A stretch of DNA of 64,000 bases from Bin87 sp965220055 (GTDB taxonomy: Bacteria; Chloroflexota; Dehalococcoidia; Lucifugimonadales; UBA3495), in contig CBDCPE010000003.1 in the NCBI GenBank assembly GCA_965220055.1, forward strand, positions 248,001 through 312,000. Direction: 5' to 3'. Below, one piece after another: positions 1 to 7,744 of this stretch; the stretch's first letter is position 1, and each line of letters begins with the position of its first letter. Below the pieces are notes generated by a model. It ran no database searches. It saw only the letters and a program-made list of their open reading frames with translations, and was not told where the DNA came from. The translations under genes were made by a program, and so were the position numbers.

Positions 1-1389
1 ATAGGGGTCCTGGTGTCCGCTTCCCACCGCAATGTAGTAGGTCCCAGTGTCCTCCGGGTTGAAGTATCCCCTGGCCCAGTTGAGGATGAACCCGCCCTGA
101 TCCTGCTCGCCCAGCACCTGCTCGCCTTTTTTGTTGACGATCTCCAGGATGCTTGGATCTATCAGGTGGTTCTCAACATACGGGGTCCCATCTCCGTCAT
201 CCTGGATATCCATCCTGCTTTCGGCTTCTATGATGTAATTCTCGCCGCTGGTAGCCGTGAAGCTGAACCAGTCCCGACCCTCGTCCTCGTCGGTGAGCTC
301 ACCGTGCTCGATGAAGAAGAGCGCATCATCAATCACGATGGCGTCTTCCATCCATCCGAAGGGCAGAGGCTCAGGGTCGACGGGAATCTCGTCAGTAGTG
401 GGCGGAGTGGTGACCGGCTCGTCGACCTTGAGCTGGTACACGGAGTGACCCGGGTCGTCGTCCAGTCCATGGAAGAGGCGGTTGATCCGGCTGCTCCCGT
501 TCTCGGTGATCCAGATTCCGCCGTCCCGGTTGTTCGGGTTGTAGCCGAGGCCGGTACTGGGGCCGCCACCCTCCACGCTGATGCCGTCGGCGTCCGCGTC
601 GTCGGCCTGCACAGTGTATCCGAACACCAGCGTATCAGTGCTGTCGCCCCGCAGCGCCGGAGCGAACCGCCGGTTCTCTCCTACCTGCAGGTAGATGCCG
701 GCGTAGTCGGCGCGTTGGCCGGTGTCCGGGTTGATGGTGGTCACGTCGCCGGTGAAGTGAGCAGTGATCTCGATGACGTCCTCCACCGCGTAGCCGACCT
801 GAGGCTGGTCGTTCCCGGATGCGGGTAGCTCCTGCGGGACCGACGTGATTTCCAGGTCGTAGATGCCGACGCCGTCATCATCGGTGATGGTGATCACGCA
901 CTCGCCGTCGTGTCCGTAATCGACGGAGTTGTTGAACCGGACCTTGAAGGTCTCGTCGGCTTCGGGGAAGTTATCTTCCAGGGTGTGGAAATTGCGGCCC
1001 ATCCTGCCGTGCTTGGACTGGGATCCGTTGCTGGACTGGCGCTCCGCGTACAGGTGTTCGTAGTCCGACTGGTCGGCGGTGATCGAGTCGGTGTACCAGA
1101 ACACGCGTATGGTCTCGTGGGGCCAATCGGAGTGGAACTTCTTGTTGACCAGGAGCCGGAAGTCGTCGCCTTCTTCGACCTCGGTCTCCAGGCAGTTGAT
1201 CTCAAGCCAAGGCTCGTTGCCCACAGCGTGGGGAGCCGCAACCGCCGTGCGGGGCGGTGAGACGAGTGAGCCGAGCAGTATGGTGAGACCCAGGACCCCA
1301 ACCAGGGCCACCAACATGGAAATGTGTATGGTTTTCGTCTTTTGAACTCCCAGTATCCTGAAAGCGCGTCTTTTCGTTAGCGTGAGCAT
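1..1389 (-). CDS. Secreted Calx-beta/PPC-domain surface protein (C-terminus beyond window)
   Basis: The frame is open from an ATG at 1389 to the window edge, 463 codons with no stop, so the 3' end is missing. A strong ribosome site, AAAGGAGG at 1398-1405, lies 8 nt before this ATG. Residues about 22-50 form a hydrophobic signal or anchor segment (ISMLVALVGVLGLTILLGS). Next comes a Calx-beta-like stretch ending in CVITITDDDG, then a beta-rich section, then a PPC-like domain (EDEGRDWFSFTATSGENYII, later GTYYIAVGSG). PPC and Calx-beta domains are typical of secreted adhesive or enzyme-accessory proteins, so an exported structural role is likely, but no catalytic motif is visible. It is a clear paralogue of the broken gene at 2150-5130: both carry DEGRDW, DPSILE and QGGF-LN-AR blocks in the same order. 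Confidence 0.8.
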   Translation of the reverse strand, partial: MLTLTKRRAFRILGVQKTKTIHISMLVALVGVLGLTILLGSLVSPPRTAVAAPHAVGNEPWLEINCLETEVEEGDDFRLLVNKKFHSDWPHETIRVFWYTDSITADQSDYEHLYAERQSSNGSQSKHGRMGRNFHTLEDNFPEADETFKVRFNNSVDYGHDGECVITITDDDGVGIYDLEITSVPQELPASGNDQPQVGYAVEDVIEITAHFTGDVTTINPDTGQRADYAGIYLQVGENRRFAPALRGDSTDTLVFGYTVQADDADADGISVEGGGPSTGLGYNPNNRDGGIWITENGSSRINRLFHGLDDDPGHSVYQLKVDEPVTTPPTTDEIPVDPEPLPFGWMEDAIVIDDALFFIEHGELTDEDEGRDWFSFTATSGENYIIEAESRMDIQDDGDGTPYVENHLIDPSILEIVNKKGEQVLGEQDQGGFILNWARGYFNPEDTGTYYIAVGSGHQDPY

Positions 1390-1646
1390 TCGGATATCCT
1401 CCTTTGGGTTGAATTATTTCCGGCTTGGCGCCGGTGCAAGATACAGGGGAAGGCACCCCGATCAAGCGCTCCATCATCATGAAAGATAAGCAGTATCGCT
1501 ATATATGATTTAAGTGTATGTGCGGCCGTGCGTCCTGTCAATCTTTTTGGCAGCGGGCGGGCTGCGATGCGGTGTCCGGAACCGTGGTTCGTCCATTGTC
1601 AAGGCAAGCGCGACGTGGCATGGTTGCGTGAGGAACGGATCCGGCT

Positions 1647-2096
1647 ATGCTCAACGGCTCATCGACCCACGAGCGCCATCCGCTCCGCATCCTGGTGGTT
1701 TGCGCCGGCAACCGGGCCCGCTCCCAGATGGTGCAGGGGTGGCTCGGTCACCTGCGCGGCCAGCGCGTGCACGTCGACAGCGCTGGTACTAACCCTCGGG
1801 GCGTTCACGCGCTGGCCGCCCAGGTCATGGCCGAGGTTGGCATCGACCGATCAGCGCAAACGCCGGACCAAGTCGACCAATGCGCCGACCGCGATTTCGA
1901 TCTGGTGTTCACCGTGTGTGACGCCGTCCGTGAGAGTTGCCCGGTGTTTCCCGGGGCCAGGCGCACGTTGCATCACAGGTTTGCCGACCCCGACCGGCCT
2001 GGGCTCGACGATGAGGCGCTCATCAATCTGTTCCGGCGAGTTCGGGATGAAATAGCCACTTTCTGCCGGGACCTGCTGGAAAACAATTGGGGATAG
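1647..2096 (+). CDS. Arsenate reductase / low-molecular-weight phosphatase family protein
   Basis: This 149-residue protein has the low-molecular-weight phosphatase fold signature near its N-terminus, LVVCAGNRARSQM, which contains the CX5RS phosphate loop (Cys about 20). It also has a later cysteine pair in FTVCDAVRESCP and a DP acid motif (FADPDRPG). In the thioredoxin-coupled ArsC family, those extra cysteines carry the electron relay that reduces arsenate to arsenite; plain tyrosine phosphatases lack them. The protein is slightly longer than typical ArsC (about 130-140). GAGGAA lies about 12 nt before the ATG. No ArsR regulator or arsenite pump is next to it, so the arsenate role rests on motifs alone. 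A phosphatase role is the main alternative. Confidence 0.75.
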   Translation: MLNGSSTHERHPLRILVVCAGNRARSQMVQGWLGHLRGQRVHVDSAGTNPRGVHALAAQVMAEVGIDRSAQTPDQVDQCADRDFDLVFTVCDAVRESCPVFPGARRTLHHRFADPDRPGLDDEALINLFRRVRDEIATFCRDLLENNWG

Positions 2097-3850
2097 CTTT
2101 CCGGCCACTCGGCCATCTGGACCGGATGGCCGCAGTTGTTAATGGTCTGCTAATTGGCTATCGCGACGCCAACATGCTCGCTGGCTTGGTGCTCCGACCT
2201 GCTGACTGCATCGTCGTCCGTGACGGCGTCCACTGATACGGTGTAGGTGCCGGTGTTGCCATCGCTGTCGTAGGGCGTTCCGATCTCGACGTAGTATGTG
2301 CCCGGCTCATGGAAGCAGTCGTAGGATTCAGCCGGTCCGGTTGTGGCGGAAAGCCACAAGTTGCCGTCTTCGTGCCACACAAACCAGACCCCAAGACCCG
2401 TTGGTTGGTCGCTTACCGACAAGCGATACGTTCCGGCTGCGGAGATCCTGTAGCGGAACACGTCCCGGTCGTCCAGCGACTCGATGCCGCGGCGAGGGCG
2501 CATCACGTCGTCAGTCTTGCCGCCCGGACGCAGGGGAGGGCTGATCTTCCAGTCCCAGGCGTTCAGGCCGGGATCCGTGGGAGAGACGTCGGAATCGATG
2601 GTTGCGGTGATGGATTCTCCGGGAAGTATCACGACGTTGGGGTCGGTCATGTAGTCGTCGGCGTGGTCGTCGACGCGCACGGATATGGTGTAACAGCCGA
2701 GGCCCCGGGATACTGCGCCCCGGCGCCGACCTTGATGTAGTAGGTGCCGTCTGCATCGGGGGTGAAGAAGGCGCGGGCGAAGTTGAGGGTGAAGCCGCCC
2801 TGGCCGTGCTCCTCAAGCACCTGGTCGTCGCTGTCTTCGATGACCTCCAGGATGCTGGGGTCGACCAGGTATCCCGGAATCTGGCTGGGGCTTCCACCAA
2901 TTCCCCTCTCGTCGATGGGCGAGAATGTCATTGGATGTTTCACTTCAATTATGTAGCTCGTGCCACCCGTCGCCTCGAAGCTGTACCAGTCCCTGCCCTC
3001 GTCGGCCGCGGTGAGGCTGCCGGTGAGTATCCCGGACAGGCCCACGGTCAGCGCCGCGATGGTGTCCGGGGAACCCTCGTCATCGTCGAGGAGTGCGATT
3101 TGTCCCTCTCCCTGGATGGCGGTGGAGTCCTCGCCCACTGTCGCGGTCACGCCAATCCATTCGCAGGAATCGGCATCCTCATCGTCGATGGCGGTCACCG
3201 TCAGGGAACCCGCAGCAGTACCCGCGCTGAGAGTCATTTGGTGTCCCTCGATTCCATCGTCGGTGTCGGCCGGTCTTACGGTGTAATCGTCGCCGTAAAC
3301 GGCCGGCCCACCGAAGTTGACCGTGATGGTATGGTCGCGGGGGAGGGAAGCGCCGTTGGCGTTTTCTATGGTGATCGTGGTTGTCGTGCTGCCCATCTCC
3401 TCGATGCCGTCGGTGCTGACCGACAGACTGAAATCGGGTTCCTGGTCGTTGTCCAGGATGGTGACCAGGTAGTCGGTGCCGCAAAATCCGAGGCACCGGG
3501 TACCGTCGGGGTCCAGTAGGCTGACTCCCCACGGAGTGGCCGGGGCCATGGAAAGTTCGAGTCCAAACTGCTCGTCGCCTTCGACGTCGCCATCATCAAG
3601 CACTGTTACGGGCACCTCCACCCTCCCGACCAACGAACCATCCTCCTCCTCGAAATCGCCTGGAAGGAAGTCGATTGTCTGTGAGAGGGCAGAATAGTCG
3701 CTTGGGCTGTTTGCTTCCTTGGCCTTCGTCGAGACTGCCACCGAGAACTCATCGACATAGGTAACCCCGGGCGCCGCCCGTGCTACCAGCATGGGGGAAA
3801 ATTCGCCCACGCCCTCATCCACGGAATACTGGGCCTCTTCGAAGGAAACC

Positions 3851-3860
3851 GTGACCGGGG
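3851..3860. repeat. Target-site duplication, left copy
   Basis: The sequence gtgaccgggg lies directly outside the left inverted repeat and is repeated in the same orientation outside the right one. Confidence 0.8.
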
Positions 3861-3877
3861 AGACGATTTCGCTACTC
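3861..3877. repeat. Left terminal inverted repeat of the insertion element
   Basis: AGACGATTTCGCTACTC, matching the right end at 16 of 17 positions in inverted orientation. Confidence 0.85.
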
Positions 3878-3921
3878 GCCCAACCAAGTAACGGGTTGTG
3901 ACTGCCGGTCTGGCAGACCGG

Positions 3922-4689
3922 TCAGTCCCGATAATATCGCCCCGGTGTACAGAGAATTGGTTTAGGCATGATGAAGATTTTCGGACCGGTGATTAAGTGC
4001 CTGCCCGTTTTGGCATCATACACGCGCACCAGCCCAATGGGATTAAGACCCCCATAGACGGGTTGCTCATCATCATCTCCCCACACGCTTGGACTGTATT
4101 CAAGGACACGGCCTTCATCCAGGTCAATCCATGCATCCAAGAGCGTTATGTTGCTATATTGCTGGTGGGTCACTACCTTGCGGGGCTCATCACATGCAGT
4201 CCATGACCACGGCCCTGAATGCACTACTGGCAAGGCCCATTTTGCCTCCACCGTGAGTCTGCGGGTGCCTCTCTGAGCTGTATAACCAGAAACACGATGC
4301 ACTGGTTCCCATTCTTGCCCGCCATTGATTCGTTCCACTATTCCCGATGCCCTCAGGATCGCCGCGCCGGCCTGCATTTCCTCTGTCGCGGGATAGAATC
4401 CCCTCGGTCCTTCATGATCGACCTGAGGAGAGGGGTTGAAGCTTAATTGCCAGAGCGGGAAATACCACACCAGAACTGCTATGAGCACTGCAAGTGGAAC
4501 CAAGATTCTCCAGAACGAGCGGTGAGTCAGAAACGTTCCCTTAACCCAATCACCAATTGTCGCCACCTTATTGCCGCGCTTGGGTGTCAATTTCATCCTC
4601 TCGAAATCGTTCATTTCGGTTTCAGAGTATGCCCAATCCGGATTGTAGACCCAATACCCTCCACGTGGTAGGCGATCTCTTGTCATCAC
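3922..4689 (-). CDS. Passenger membrane-anchored protein of the insertion element, unknown function
   Basis: This 255-residue protein has a cytoplasmic-looking basic N-terminus (MKLTPKRGNKVATIGDW), one strong membrane span at about residues 60-80 (ILVPLAVLIAVLVWYFPLW), and an exported, probably beta-rich domain with three cysteines. I do not recognise the family. It has none of the DDE, HUH, serine or tyrosine recombinase motifs, so it is unlikely to be the transposase. It fills almost all of the insertion element and ends just inside the left repeat. The start is uncertain: GTG at 4689, ATG at 4686, or an internal ATG at the MNDFERM position. No good ribosome site precedes any of them. A TTGACG sequence within the element upstream could be a -35 box. 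Confidence 0.65.
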   Translation of the reverse strand: MMTRDRLPRGGYWVYNPDWAYSETEMNDFERMKLTPKRGNKVATIGDWVKGTFLTHRSFWRILVPLAVLIAVLVWYFPLWQLSFNPSPQVDHEGPRGFYPATEEMQAGAAILRASGIVERINGGQEWEPVHRVSGYTAQRGTRRLTVEAKWALPVVHSGPWSWTACDEPRKVVTHQQYSNITLLDAWIDLDEGRVLEYSPSVWGDDDEQPVYGGLNPIGLVRVYDAKTGRHLITGPKIFIMPKPILCTPGRYYRD

Positions 4690-4725
4690 AGGTCAAAACT
4701 GGCGCGTCAACCACTTCACCAGCCG

Positions 4726-4742
4726 GAGTAGCGAAATCGCCT
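4726..4742. repeat. Right terminal inverted repeat of the insertion element
   Basis: The complement reads AGGCGATTTCGCTACTC. One unpaired base (4743) lies between it and the target duplication. Confidence 0.85.
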
Positions 4743-4743
4743 A

Positions 4744-4753
4744 GTGACCGGGG
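4744..4753. repeat. Target-site duplication, right copy
   Basis: gtgaccgggg, a direct repeat of 3851-3860. In the host gene it encodes part of the EEPPVT segment. Confidence 0.8.
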
Positions 4754-5376
4754 GCTCCTCCTGAGAGATCACACGCACCTGAACCGTCGCGCCGCTGGTG
4801 TCGTAGCCGGATGCGGGCGCCACGGTAGCCGTCAGGACGTCGCTCCTAAGCGCCGCCTGCGGTGAGGCTCGGCCCGCCGAGGCTCGTGTCCTCCTCGGGC
4901 GCGACCTGGGCCGGAGCAGTGTCCTGGTGGGTAGCGGGTACCGCTGCCGTGCTGCCGGCATGCTCCGGCATCCGTTGGCCAAATGTTTCGGTCGGCATCT
5001 CCGCAGCGCTATGGGACGACGCCGTGTCCAAGCCGACGAGCAGTAAGACGAGGATCAGCGTGTAGGCCAGCAGCCGGATGATGGTCGTTGGTATTCGTCC
5101 GATTCTCAGGGAAAACTTATGCAGCCTCATATGATTCGCTCCCTCCCACCGATGTGCGGGCAACTGGGATTGATGACTGGTATCTTGCGATGATGATCTG
5201 GAGATCCTGTATCGGGGTATGGTCCCTCCTTCCAAATGTACGACTTTCGTTATTCTTTTAGACGAGTGGCGACGCGCTTCAGATTGATTCCTGCCGTCGC
5301 CGGTAGCCGGCAGACAGACGATGTCAGCCCGGGCACGCGCAGCGTCGGTCCCACCTTTCGTGAACGGGGTTTGCGG

Positions 5377-5382
5377 TATAAT
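5377..5382 (+). promoter_or_regulatory. -10 element TATAAT for the DtxR-like regulator
   Basis: A perfect TATAAT lies 38 nt before the chosen GTG start at 5420. No clear -35 box lies 16-18 nt upstream. The 5131-5419 interval between this gene and the divergent pseudogene holds no other gene. Confidence 0.5.
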
Positions 5383-5419
5383 CGCGGCATATCTTGATCC
5401 ATCCCCGGAGGAGGGGGTC

Positions 5420-6205
5420 GTGCCGCGACCGCGCAAAACCGCCGTCGAACCCAAGGCACAGACGGAAGGGCATGACACGCCCGACCGACTGTCGCCGGTT
5501 ACCGAGAACTACCTGCTGTCGCTGTACAAGATGTGGGAGGACTCGGAGATCCCGACATTGACGCAGTTGACGGAAGCGTTGCGTCAGTTGCCGCCGACTG
5601 AGGGGCTGGGAACCTCGGTGCCGTCGGTCGCCGGGATGCTGCGCCGTATGCAGAAACAGGGCCTGGTGGATATCGGAAGCGACAAGCGCATCCGGATGAC
5701 GACGCGAGGAAAGAAGGAAGGCGAGAATATCGCGCGGCGGCACCGGCTGGCGGAGTGGCTCGTCGTGAGCCTGCTGGGAATGGAGCTGCACGAGGCCCAC
5801 ATCGAGGCGCATCAGCTGGAGCATGGGATGTCCGTCGCAATGGAATCCAGGCTCATGGAGCGGTTGGGGAACCCGACGCATTCGCCCTTCGGCTGGCCGA
5901 TACCGGGCAGCGGGCCGACGACGCCGACGCCGGGGGCGATAACGCTGGACAACGCCGCCAGCGGCACGGCCTACGTGGTGGATCGGGTGCCGGAAGAGGA
6001 TGCGGAACTGCTCAAGTTCCTGAGTGGCGCGGAACTGGTCCCCGACCGGCGGATCACCCTGCTGGAAGGGATGCCGTACCTGGGGGTCATGCAGGTTGAG
6101 ACGGAGGTGGACCGCATCTCCATCGGCTACAACGTGGCGCGGCAGATCGTGGTGCGGCCGGCCGGAGACGACGAACCTGCCGGGGACGGCGACGCTGACA
6201 GCTAG
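5420..6205 (+). CDS. DtxR/MntR family metal-dependent transcriptional regulator
   Basis: The protein is 261 residues from a GTG start with GGAGGAGG 6 nt upstream. An in-frame upstream extension to 5321 has no ribosome site and overlaps the -10 box. Domains: an N-terminal winged helix (NYLLSLYKMWEDSE through SVAGMLRRMQKQGLV), a helical dimerisation and metal-binding region (RHRLAEWLVVSLLGMELHEA, HQLEHGMSVAM), and a C-terminal SH3-like FeoA-type domain ending near RQIVVRP. These are the three parts of iron or manganese repressors. The spacing is somewhat enlarged by an inserted segment (LTEALRQLPPTEGLGTS). Metal specificity cannot be read from the sequence, and no metal transporter is adjacent. 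Its stop overlaps the convergent stop of the next gene within a shared CTAG. Confidence 0.85.
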   Translation: MPRPRKTAVEPKAQTEGHDTPDRLSPVTENYLLSLYKMWEDSEIPTLTQLTEALRQLPPTEGLGTSVPSVAGMLRRMQKQGLVDIGSDKRIRMTTRGKKEGENIARRHRLAEWLVVSLLGMELHEAHIEAHQLEHGMSVAMESRLMERLGNPTHSPFGWPIPGSGPTTPTPGAITLDNAASGTAYVVDRVPEEDAELLKFLSGAELVPDRRITLLEGMPYLGVMQVETEVDRISIGYNVARQIVVRPAGDDEPAGDGDADS

Positions 6206-6771
6206 GCGTCCTCGCTGAGCGTCCGGCGCACCTCTGCCCAGCCGTCGACCATGGAACGCTCGGGGAATGCCGGGAGTTCCGGCTCGGGCAGCACCTTCAC
6301 GGCGACGAGTATGGGCCCGGGTCTGGCCATCACGTCTTCCAGGCCGATCAGGAATTCCTCCAGGTTGTCGAACCGGAAGGTATGGGCGTAGCCCGCGCTG
6401 CGGGCCATGCCCTCAAAATCGACCTGGTCAAAACCACGGATGGGTACGCCGTCGGTGGATGTATGGTCGGCGTCTTCCAGCACGAAGTGGACTAGGTTGC
6501 CGGGAGCCGCCTCGCCGATGGTGGCCAGGCTGCCCAGGTCGGTGCGCAGGGTGGCGTCGCAGTCCAGCACCAGGATGCGGCGGTTGGGCTGTGCCAGGGA
6601 CAGGCCCAGGCCGACGGCCGGAGCGCGGTCCATGCAATCGGTGAGGTCGATGTCCAGGTCGCGCCGTTCCGACACGTTGTGCCAGTCACGCAGGGCGGCG
6701 GAGGTTGAGACTACCAAGGAATCCCGACGGTGGTAGTTGATGGCGCGAGCGGCTTCGCGAGAGGGGATCAT
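6202..6771 (-). CDS. Degenerate paralogue of the sulfopyruvate-decarboxylase-like beta subunit
   Basis: This 189-residue protein aligns along its length with the beta subunit at 7088-7684: PAVGLGLSLAQPNRRILVLD against SNVGLGVALAQPGRKVFVLD, and a shared SFDNLEDF-like block. The thiamine diphosphate motif is altered. GDGSLLMN in the paralogue is CDATLRTD here, and the NNGVYAV end of the motif is EDADHTS. The magnesium and diphosphate ligands are therefore largely missing, and the protein is probably non-catalytic, perhaps regulatory or structural. Its ATG overlaps the stop of the upstream 78-residue gene (ATGA), so the two are probably translationally coupled. It ends the leftward operon. Confidence 0.75.
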   Translation of the reverse strand: MIPSREAARAINYHRRDSLVVSTSAALRDWHNVSERRDLDIDLTDCMDRAPAVGLGLSLAQPNRRILVLDCDATLRTDLGSLATIGEAAPGNLVHFVLEDADHTSTDGVPIRGFDQVDFEGMARSAGYAHTFRFDNLEEFLIGLEDVMARPGPILVAVKVLPEPELPAFPERSMVDGWAEVRRTLSEDA

Positions 6772-7004
6772 TCGCGGTCTTCCGTCGGTGGATCTGGGTC
6801 GATGGGACGTTCGGCATTGCGGCGGATCTCGGCGCGGCGATTGGAGACCATCAGGTAAAGACCGGCAGGGATGAGAATCGCTCCGGGAACGGCTTTCAAT
6901 GCGTTGCCCTCCACAAAGCCCAACCACAGCAGATAGAAGCCGGCAACCACAACGGCGGATGCGAAGAGCCTGCCGACGATGCTGAAAGGGCGGAACTTTG
7001 GCAT
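6768..7004 (-). CDS. Small two-span membrane protein
   Basis: The 78-residue protein has two hydrophobic helices, LFASAVVVAGFYLLWLGFV and VPGAILIPAGLYLMV, followed by a charged tail (RRAEIRRNAERPIDPD). The family is not recognised. It overlaps the next gene by 4 nt, so it is probably a true operon member between the two beta-like subunits. A palindromic repeat separates it from the upstream gene. Confidence 0.6.
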   Translation of the reverse strand: MPKFRPFSIVGRLFASAVVVAGFYLLWLGFVEGNALKAVPGAILIPAGLYLMVSNRRAEIRRNAERPIDPDPPTEDRE

Positions 7005-7034
7005 GGGTGGATGGATGCAGGGTGGCTACTTAGG

Positions 7035-7064
7035 CGTAGGGGCGAATGATTATTCGCCCCTACG
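7035..7064. repeat. GGGGCGAAT palindromic intergenic repeat, copy 1
   Basis: Perfect 13-bp arms (cgtaggggcgaat and its complement) surround a 4-bp centre. It sits inside the operon between the beta subunit and the 78-residue gene, so it would form a hairpin in the transcript. Related copies are at 8629 and 55508. Confidence 0.8.
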
Positions 7065-7087
7065 ATGGATGCTGAACGGCAGGTGGC

Positions 7088-7684
7088 CTAGTCGTCGCCG
7101 GCGAGGGAGGCGGTGACCTCCTCGTAGGCCTGCAGTGCGGAGCGCGTGCCGCGGACGCGGAACTGCACCGGGGTATTCTCGATTTCCGGCACCACGGACA
7201 GGTGGATGAAGACCGGTCCCTCGGCGGCCAGGACTTCACTGATGCCGGTAGTGAAGTCTTCCAGGTTGTCGAAGGAGAAGACGGCGGCGTAACCGGCGCC
7301 CCTGGCGATTTCCTGCCAGTCAGTCACGCCATCGGAGCCCGGGATGGGCTGACCACCGGTCACGGCGTAGACGCCGTTGTTGAAGAGGAAGTGATAGAAG
7401 TTCTTGGGCGCCTTGGTGGAGGTGGTGACCAGCGCGCCGAGGTTCATCAGCAGGCTGCCGTCGCCGTCCAGCACGAAGACCTTGCGCCCGGGTTGGGCCA
7501 GGGCGACGCCGAGGCCGACGTTGCTGGCCTTGCCCATGGCGCCGGAGATCGGAAGGTCCAGGTTCTGGTTGGTGGAGACGGACGGCAGGCCGAAGCGGAC
7601 GTTGCCGGCGTTCATGGTGGGGATGATGACGGCGTCTTCGCGGTTGGTGTCGATGACGCGGACTGCGTCGGTGTTGCTAATCAT
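7088..7684 (-). CDS. Thiamine diphosphate enzyme, sulfopyruvate decarboxylase-like beta subunit
   Basis: This 198-residue protein has the full thiamine diphosphate motif: GDGSLLMNLGAL, then NNGVYAVTGG about 25 residues later. Length and split organisation match the catalytic beta subunit (ComE type) of sulfopyruvate decarboxylase, which turns sulfopyruvate into sulfoacetaldehyde. Phosphonopyruvate decarboxylase is the nearest alternative, but it is normally one chain. The alpha subunit lies just upstream, 60 nt away. AGGAG precedes the ATG. No sulfolactate, coenzyme M or phosphonate genes are nearby, so the substrate is unproven. Confidence 0.75.
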   Translation of the reverse strand: MISNTDAVRVIDTNREDAVIIPTMNAGNVRFGLPSVSTNQNLDLPISGAMGKASNVGLGVALAQPGRKVFVLDGDGSLLMNLGALVTTSTKAPKNFYHFLFNNGVYAVTGGQPIPGSDGVTDWQEIARGAGYAAVFSFDNLEDFTTGISEVLAAEGPVFIHLSVVPEIENTPVQFRVRGTRSALQAYEEVTASLAGDD

Positions 7685-7744
7685 GGGGTTCGCTCCTGCG
7701 ATGAAGGGTACGAGATGGTCACGCTGGGTTGGGAACAGGGCCGG

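Larger units (their letters stand above)
3861..4743 (-). mobile_element. Small insertion element with terminal inverted repeats and a passenger gene, no transposase
   Basis: The ends carry inverted repeats: AGACGATTTCGCTACTC at 3861-3877, and the complement of AGGCGATTTCGCTACTC at 4726-4742, matching at 16 of 17 positions. The 10-bp sequence gtgaccgggg is present on both outer sides, at 3851-3860 and 4744-4753, as expected for a target-site duplication. Removing the element plus one copy of the duplication rejoins the Calx-beta gene in frame (PPVT then VSFEE). The only gene inside is the 255-residue membrane protein at 3922-4689, which has no transposase motif. Structure and size match the mobile insertion cassettes known from IS231/IS4-type elements, which move with a transposase supplied in trans. 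Base composition is visibly less GC-rich than the flanks. The IS family is not identified. Confidence 0.85.
2150..5130 (-). pseudogene. Calx-beta/PPC surface protein, disrupted by an insertion and two frameshifts
   Basis: Three fragments read as one protein once the lesions are removed. The 5' fragment starts at the ATG at 5130, with GGAGG upstream and a membrane segment (IIRLLAYTLILVLLLVGL), and runs to a stop at 4846. A frameshift near 4860 restores a frame reading SGATVQVRVISQEEPPVT to about 4744. The frame then resumes exactly after the 3861-4743 insertion as VTVSFEEAQYSVDEG, a Calx-beta start, and continues to 2647. A further frameshift near 2700 joins it to the PPC-like C-terminus that stops at 2150. 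Without the insert the protein would be about 695 residues, of the same family as the gene at 1-1389. The fragment beginning at 3822 has no signal peptide or good start of its own, which fits an interrupted gene. Either frameshift alone could be an assembly error; the insertion cannot. Confidence 0.85.

Noticed and set aside
13..828. Open frame of 271 codons on the plus strand
   Set aside because: It is the antisense shadow of the Calx-beta gene at 1-1389, which has a ribosome site, signal peptide and domain matches.
3822..4689. Stop-codon readthrough joining the 255-residue protein to the Calx-beta frame
   Set aside because: The two are in the same frame with one TGA between, but the inverted repeats and target duplication explain the junction as the edge of an insertion.
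5321..5419. Longer N-terminus for the DtxR-like regulator
   Set aside because: No ribosome site; the extension crosses the TATAAT box, while GTG 5420 has a strong GGAGGAGG.
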